Below are positions 61,134 to 64,000 of a stretch of 64,000 bases of DNA, in pieces (the first letter of the stretch is position 1; each line of letters begins with the position of its first letter). A program made the position numbers and the translations under genes. This DNA comes from Ureaplasma miroungigenitalium. GTDB taxonomy: Bacteria; Bacillota_I; Bacilli_A; Mycoplasmatales; Mycoplasmoidaceae. The DNA is taken from contig NZ_JAOXHL010000001.1 of assembly GCF_025780085.1 (NCBI RefSeq), forward strand, positions 248,001-312,000. Reading direction: 5' to 3'. The notes beneath the pieces were generated by a model, which saw only the letters and a program-made list of their open reading frames with translations, made no database searches and was not told the origin of the DNA.

Positions 61134-61466
61134 TTAAAGTTTAATCTTGACGTCAACACCGAATGGGATGCTAAGACGTTTTAATTCAGCACCTGTACTC
61201 GCATCTTGACTTTCAATAATCAATAAACGTTTGTGTGTTCTTCTTTCGAATTGTTCACGACTTGGCTTATTAACGTGTGGTGAACGAAGGATTGTAAAAA
61301 TTTCCTTTTTTGTAGGTAATGGAATAGGTCCTCTTACCTTTGATTTCTTAGAAGCTATTTCGATGATCTTTTTAACAGTTTCATCTAATAGTCTATGATC
61401 ATAAGATTGTAAACGAATGCGTCATTCTTTTTTAGCGTTCGTTTTCTTGTTTAATTCTTGACTCAT
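61134..61466 (-). CDS. rpsJ: Ribosomal protein S10
   Basis: A 110-residue uS10: [57 protein letters not shown]. It heads the S10 operon. GGAAG precedes the ATG. About 125 bases of leader separate it from its promoter. Confidence 0.97.
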
Positions 61467-61533
61467 ACTTGTTGTCTTCCTTTCACATTTGATAATGATA
61501 ATTGAATCATAGAATTGATTATTAATAAGTTAC

Positions 61534-61565
61534 CTGATACGTGACAACTCATTTCGGTGTATCAG
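61534..61565 (-). promoter_or_regulatory. Leader hairpin of the S10 operon
   Basis: CTGATAC (61534-61540) and GTATCAG (61559-61565) are perfect arms. On the RNA this makes a 7-bp stem with an 18-base loop. It lies in the rpsJ leader between the promoter and the gene, where L4-type leader control works in other bacteria, but the structure is not the enteric one. Confidence 0.5.
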
Positions 61566-61593
61566 CAATCTTAACAATAACAAAACCTTTATA

Positions 61594-61622
61594 ATTATAT
61601 CTAAAACCTTTTTAAATAGCAA
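61594..61622 (-). promoter_or_regulatory. Promoter of the S10 operon
   Basis: Minus strand -35 TTGCTA (61617-61622), 17-base spacer, -10 TATAAT (61594-61599), about 128 bases before rpsJ. Confidence 0.8.
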
Positions 61623-61636
61623 GGTTTTATTTTTTT
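61603..61636 (+). terminator. Plus-strand hairpin over the S10 promoter
   Basis: AAAACCTT (61603-61610)/AAGGTTTT (61621-61628) with a plus-strand run of T at 61630-61636. No plus-strand gene precedes it; in the minus direction it lacks a T-run. Confidence 0.45.
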
Positions 61637-61650
61637 ATTATCAAATAGAT

Positions 61651-61675
61651 AAAAAAAGATTGTCGCGGACAATCT
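61651..61675 (-). terminator. Terminator after rplT
   Basis: AAGATTGTC (61656-61664)/GACAATCTT (61667-61675) around a tight loop; T-run on the minus strand. Confidence 0.85.
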
Positions 61676-61696
61676 TCTTTTTATGTTTTTATTCGC

Positions 61697-62065
61697 CTAT
61701 TTAGCCATTACTTGGTTAACTAAGTTAACGAATGCTTCATGATTATTAATTGCTAATTCAGAAAGCATTTTTCTGTTTAAACCAGCGTTATCAGTTTTTG
61801 AAATAACATTGTTTTTAACTAATGCATTCATGAATGCTGAATAAGTATATCCAAGCGCACGAACCGCAGCATTGATTCTTGAAATTCATAATTTTCTGAA
61901 ATCACGTTTTTTATTGCGACGGTCTCGGTAAGCGTATTGACTTGCACGAATAACTGTTTGTTTAGCGGTTTTAAAAGATGTATGACGAGTTCCTCAAGAA
62001 CCTTCAGCTCTCTTTAATCAACCTTTACGTCTTTGACGTGTAACACTTCCACCTTTTACTCTCAT
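61697..62065 (-). CDS. rplT: Ribosomal protein L20
   Basis: A 122-residue bL20: [40 protein letters not shown] and [14 protein letters not shown] residues include UGA. L20 is a repressor of its own operon in many bacteria; it is the last gene of infC-rpmI-rplT. Confidence 0.97.
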
Positions 62066-62080
62066 AAAATTCTCCTTATC

Positions 62081-62275
62081 CTATAAGCATTGAACGTAAC
62101 GTTTAGAATCACTAGCATGTACTAATGTGTCTTTACGTAATTGACGTTTTGCTTTTGTAGAACGACCTAAAGCTAAATGTGAACGGTATGCGTGTTTTCT
62201 TTTTAGTTTACCTGTTTTAGTAACGCTAAAACGTTTGGCAACTGCACGTTTTGTTTTTTGTTTAATTTTAGCCAT
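62081..62275 (-). CDS. rpmI: Ribosomal protein L35
   Basis: A 64-residue bL35: [20 protein letters not shown], then [20 protein letters not shown]. Between infC and rplT. Confidence 0.96.
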   Translation of the reverse strand: MAKIKQKTKRAVAKRFSVTKTGKLKRKHAYRSHLALGRSTKAKRQLRKDTLVHASDSKRYVQCL

Positions 62276-62290
62276 GTTTATCTTTCCTTT

Positions 62291-62848
62291 TTATTTTTTC
62301 AGAGGTTCAATGAGTGTTTCATAACGCATATCATTAATTTTTTTGTTTGCTTGCACAAAGTTTCCAACGCCTTCTAAAGCGCTTGCAAATTTTTGATAAG
62401 CTTCATTAATGATATCGATTTTTGAGGCCATACGACCACGTGCGACAATTACAAATTTAACATGATCTTTGTCCGCTAATCATTTTTTAGCATTTTCAAT
62501 TCGAACATTTAAATCGTGATCTCCAATAGTTGGTTTGATCTTGATTTCTTTAACCTTCGTAATTGTTTGGTTTTTACGATTTTCACGTTGTTTACGTTTT
62601 TGTTCATAACGGAACTTACCGTAATCTAAAATTTTCACTACGGGTTTGTTTTCGCGACGCGCAATCAAAACCAAATCTAAGTTTGCTTGATTGGCTAATC
62701 GTAATGCTTGATCACGATCCATTTCGCCAAGATTATTTCCATTTTCATCAATCACCATCATTCGACGGAAACGAATATTTTCGTTAATTAACGGTTGTTT
62801 TTGGTTATCTCTTGTACGAGGATCTCTTGTATCTGGTGCTTTATTCAT
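62291..62848 (-). CDS. infC: Translation initiation factor IF-3
   Basis: A 185-residue IF-3. PLINENIRFRRMMVIDENG opens the N domain, KILDYGKFRYEQKRKQRENR is the linker, and KEIKIKPTIGDHDLNVRIEN starts the C domain. UGA 62480-62482 is Trp. The start is a normal ATG with TAGGAG before it, not the rare AUU of enteric infC. Confidence 0.96.
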
Positions 62849-63009
62849 TAAAACTCCTACTATTTATTTATTCAATGTATAAAGAAAATCTTTGTATTCT
62901 CATTAATATAATATTAACTTCAATAAGACTGAAAGCATGATACCCATCTTCACTTGCGAAAATCAGGTGAGCAGAGCTAAACTCCACTTCTTTCTTTATA
63001 CAATTAATT
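62849..63009 (-). promoter_or_regulatory. Structured 5' leader of infC-rpmI-rplT
   Basis: About 160 bases of leader between -10 TATAAT (63010-63015) and the infC ATG. TTTCTTTATA (62991-63000) and TATAAAGAAA (62878-62887) are perfect complements that would close a domain of about 120 bases. Inside are short stems, for example GAG/CTC around TTTAGCT. infC-rpmI-rplT leaders bind L20 in Firmicutes; the same is plausible here but only inferred. Confidence 0.55.
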
Positions 63010-63015
63010 ATTATA
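63010..63015 (-). promoter_or_regulatory. -10 box of the infC operon
   Basis: Minus strand TATAAT after a TGTGA; no good -35 at the standard spacing. Confidence 0.45.
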
Positions 63016-63032
63016 TCACAAAAATGCAATAA

Positions 63033-64000
63033 CTATTCTTCGATTTCGATTGGGAATGATCTTTCGAATTCTTGACTTAAGTATGCTAATTCCTTATTAG
63101 CACGTCTTAATTCATCTTTATTTTTCAGTGTTAAATATTGTTCATATTTATATTTCATAAACGCAATACGCGCTTGCTTGTCAGCAAATCGGTAATCATC
63201 TACATATAATTGTGGATTTTTGATTAAATCAAGTACATTTTGATCAACGTTTGATAAGTTTGGCATTTCTTTTAAGTTGACACCACGCTTCTTGTTTCAA
63301 ATGTAATTGATTAGGTACACCATTAATCCGAATGTTAAAGTGCAAATGAACATTGGTAATGCAATTGAGATGAAGACATAGTAAGCTGTTGCTCCAGGAT
63401 ATAATTCTGGGGCTGCAGGTAAATATGTCGCTACCACTGCAAATGAGTTAACACCAATTGCTAAACTAGCTAATAGAATTTGTAATCAACGGTGTTTAAT
63501 TCTGAATGAACGTTTCAAGTAGTTTGCCTTGATCACAAAACGAATGTATCCGATTAGGAAAATGTTGTAACCGATATAGTACATTGAGATTTGTGAAACA
63601 ACGTTAGAAATAAATCCGATATTTGTTACAGATGCTGGAATCCCTGAAGCCACTGGTTGGTAACCAGTAACGTTGGCAATATTGTCCATGACTTTTTGTA
63701 CTTGTTCGTTTGAAATATGATTAAAGTCAAAGTGGTAAATAATTGCCTTAGTATTATTAGCGTCGTAGTGATAAATTGCTCGGAATTGTTCCTTTATATT
63801 ATCTAATTGTGCAGTTGATAGGTTTAGTTTTTCACCATCAGCGTTGACCCCTTCATTTGCTAAAATATCTGTAATTGTTTTTCCTTCATAACCTAATAAT
63901 GAATTATACCCGAACATATATACTGCAAAAATTCCAGATAATAAAATAAATCATAGGAAACTTACAGTCAATGCTGAACCATTCTTAATTTGGTAAGTTG
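63033..64000 (-). CDS. Polytopic membrane protein, N-terminal part outside window
   Basis: The frame is open from the right edge to a stop at 63033 (322 residues visible). It has a hydrophobic helix near 63950-63915, an extracellular-looking loop of about 90 residues (for example ANEGVNADGEKLNLST), three further helices and a soluble C-terminal tail rich in Lys, Glu and Tyr (KYKYEQYLTLKNKDELRRAN). UGAs are Trp. I do not recognise a family. Its 3' end lies just upstream of the infC promoter. Confidence 0.75.

Overview
The window reads as chromosomal DNA of a mollicute (Mycoplasma/Ureaplasma-type bacterium). It is AT-rich, and nearly every gene needs UGA read as tryptophan (translation table 4); a tRNA-Trp with anticodon UCA lies at 31154-31229. 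With UGA as Trp, genes that look broken under the standard code become full length (dnaJ, pgm, plsY, aspS, hisS, pyrG, rsh, pcrA, secY, rplB and others). Housekeeping gene order (hisS-aspS, the long S10-spc-alpha ribosomal run, the Cys-Arg-Pro-Met-Ile2-Ser-fMet-Asp-Phe tRNA array) is typical of the group. The species cannot be named from the sequence alone. I saw no insertion sequence, prophage, CRISPR array or rRNA.

Layout. 1-3.0 kb (minus): a partial gene, a 692-aa acidic protein, a small membrane protein and rpmF. 3.1-8.7 kb (plus): udk, a 99-aa ORF, nfu, then dnaJ-grpE behind a CIRCE-like operator, then cdd-pgm. 8.7-16.7 kb: plsY, a polytopic membrane protein, a leucine-rich-repeat lipoprotein, tRNA-Gly, a YitT-type protein, rpsP-trmD-rplS, recU and a hypothetical protein. 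16.7-23.5 kb (minus): tightly overlapping rsh-pyrG-hisS-aspS. 23.6-28.7 kb: nine tRNAs, ymdB-like, pcrA, an RDD protein and two tRNA-Arg. 28.8-31.2 kb (plus): two unknown proteins, acpP and tRNA-Trp. 31.3-36.7 kb (minus): pepA, an FtsK-like protein and an RNase J-like protein. 36.8-39.1 kb (plus): a C39-peptidase ABC exporter and a small membrane partner. 39.1-42.5 kb (minus): tsf-pyrH-frr-cdsA. 42.8-43.3 kb: six tRNAs. 43.6-46.0 kb: a serine-protease-like lipoprotein and another lipoprotein. 46.1-61.5 kb (minus): rpsJ through rplQ, including secY, adk, map, infA and rpoA. 61.7-62.9 kb: infC-rpmI-rplT with a long leader. 63.0 kb to the edge: a partial membrane protein.

Themes. Three proteins keep a recognisable fold but have lost catalytic residues: the glutaminase half of CTP synthase, an RNase J homologue lacking its HxHxDH zinc motif, and an FtsK homologue with altered Walker A and B motifs. 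The last two are adjacent in one operon. Ribosomal protein L22 carries a C-terminal ASCH (PUA-like) domain. The best candidate for a little-described system is the C39-peptidase ABC exporter (36835-38790) with its overlapping single-TM partner (38780-39124). Surface functions are represented by an LRR lipoprotein, a trypsin-fold lipoprotein and a third lipoprotein.
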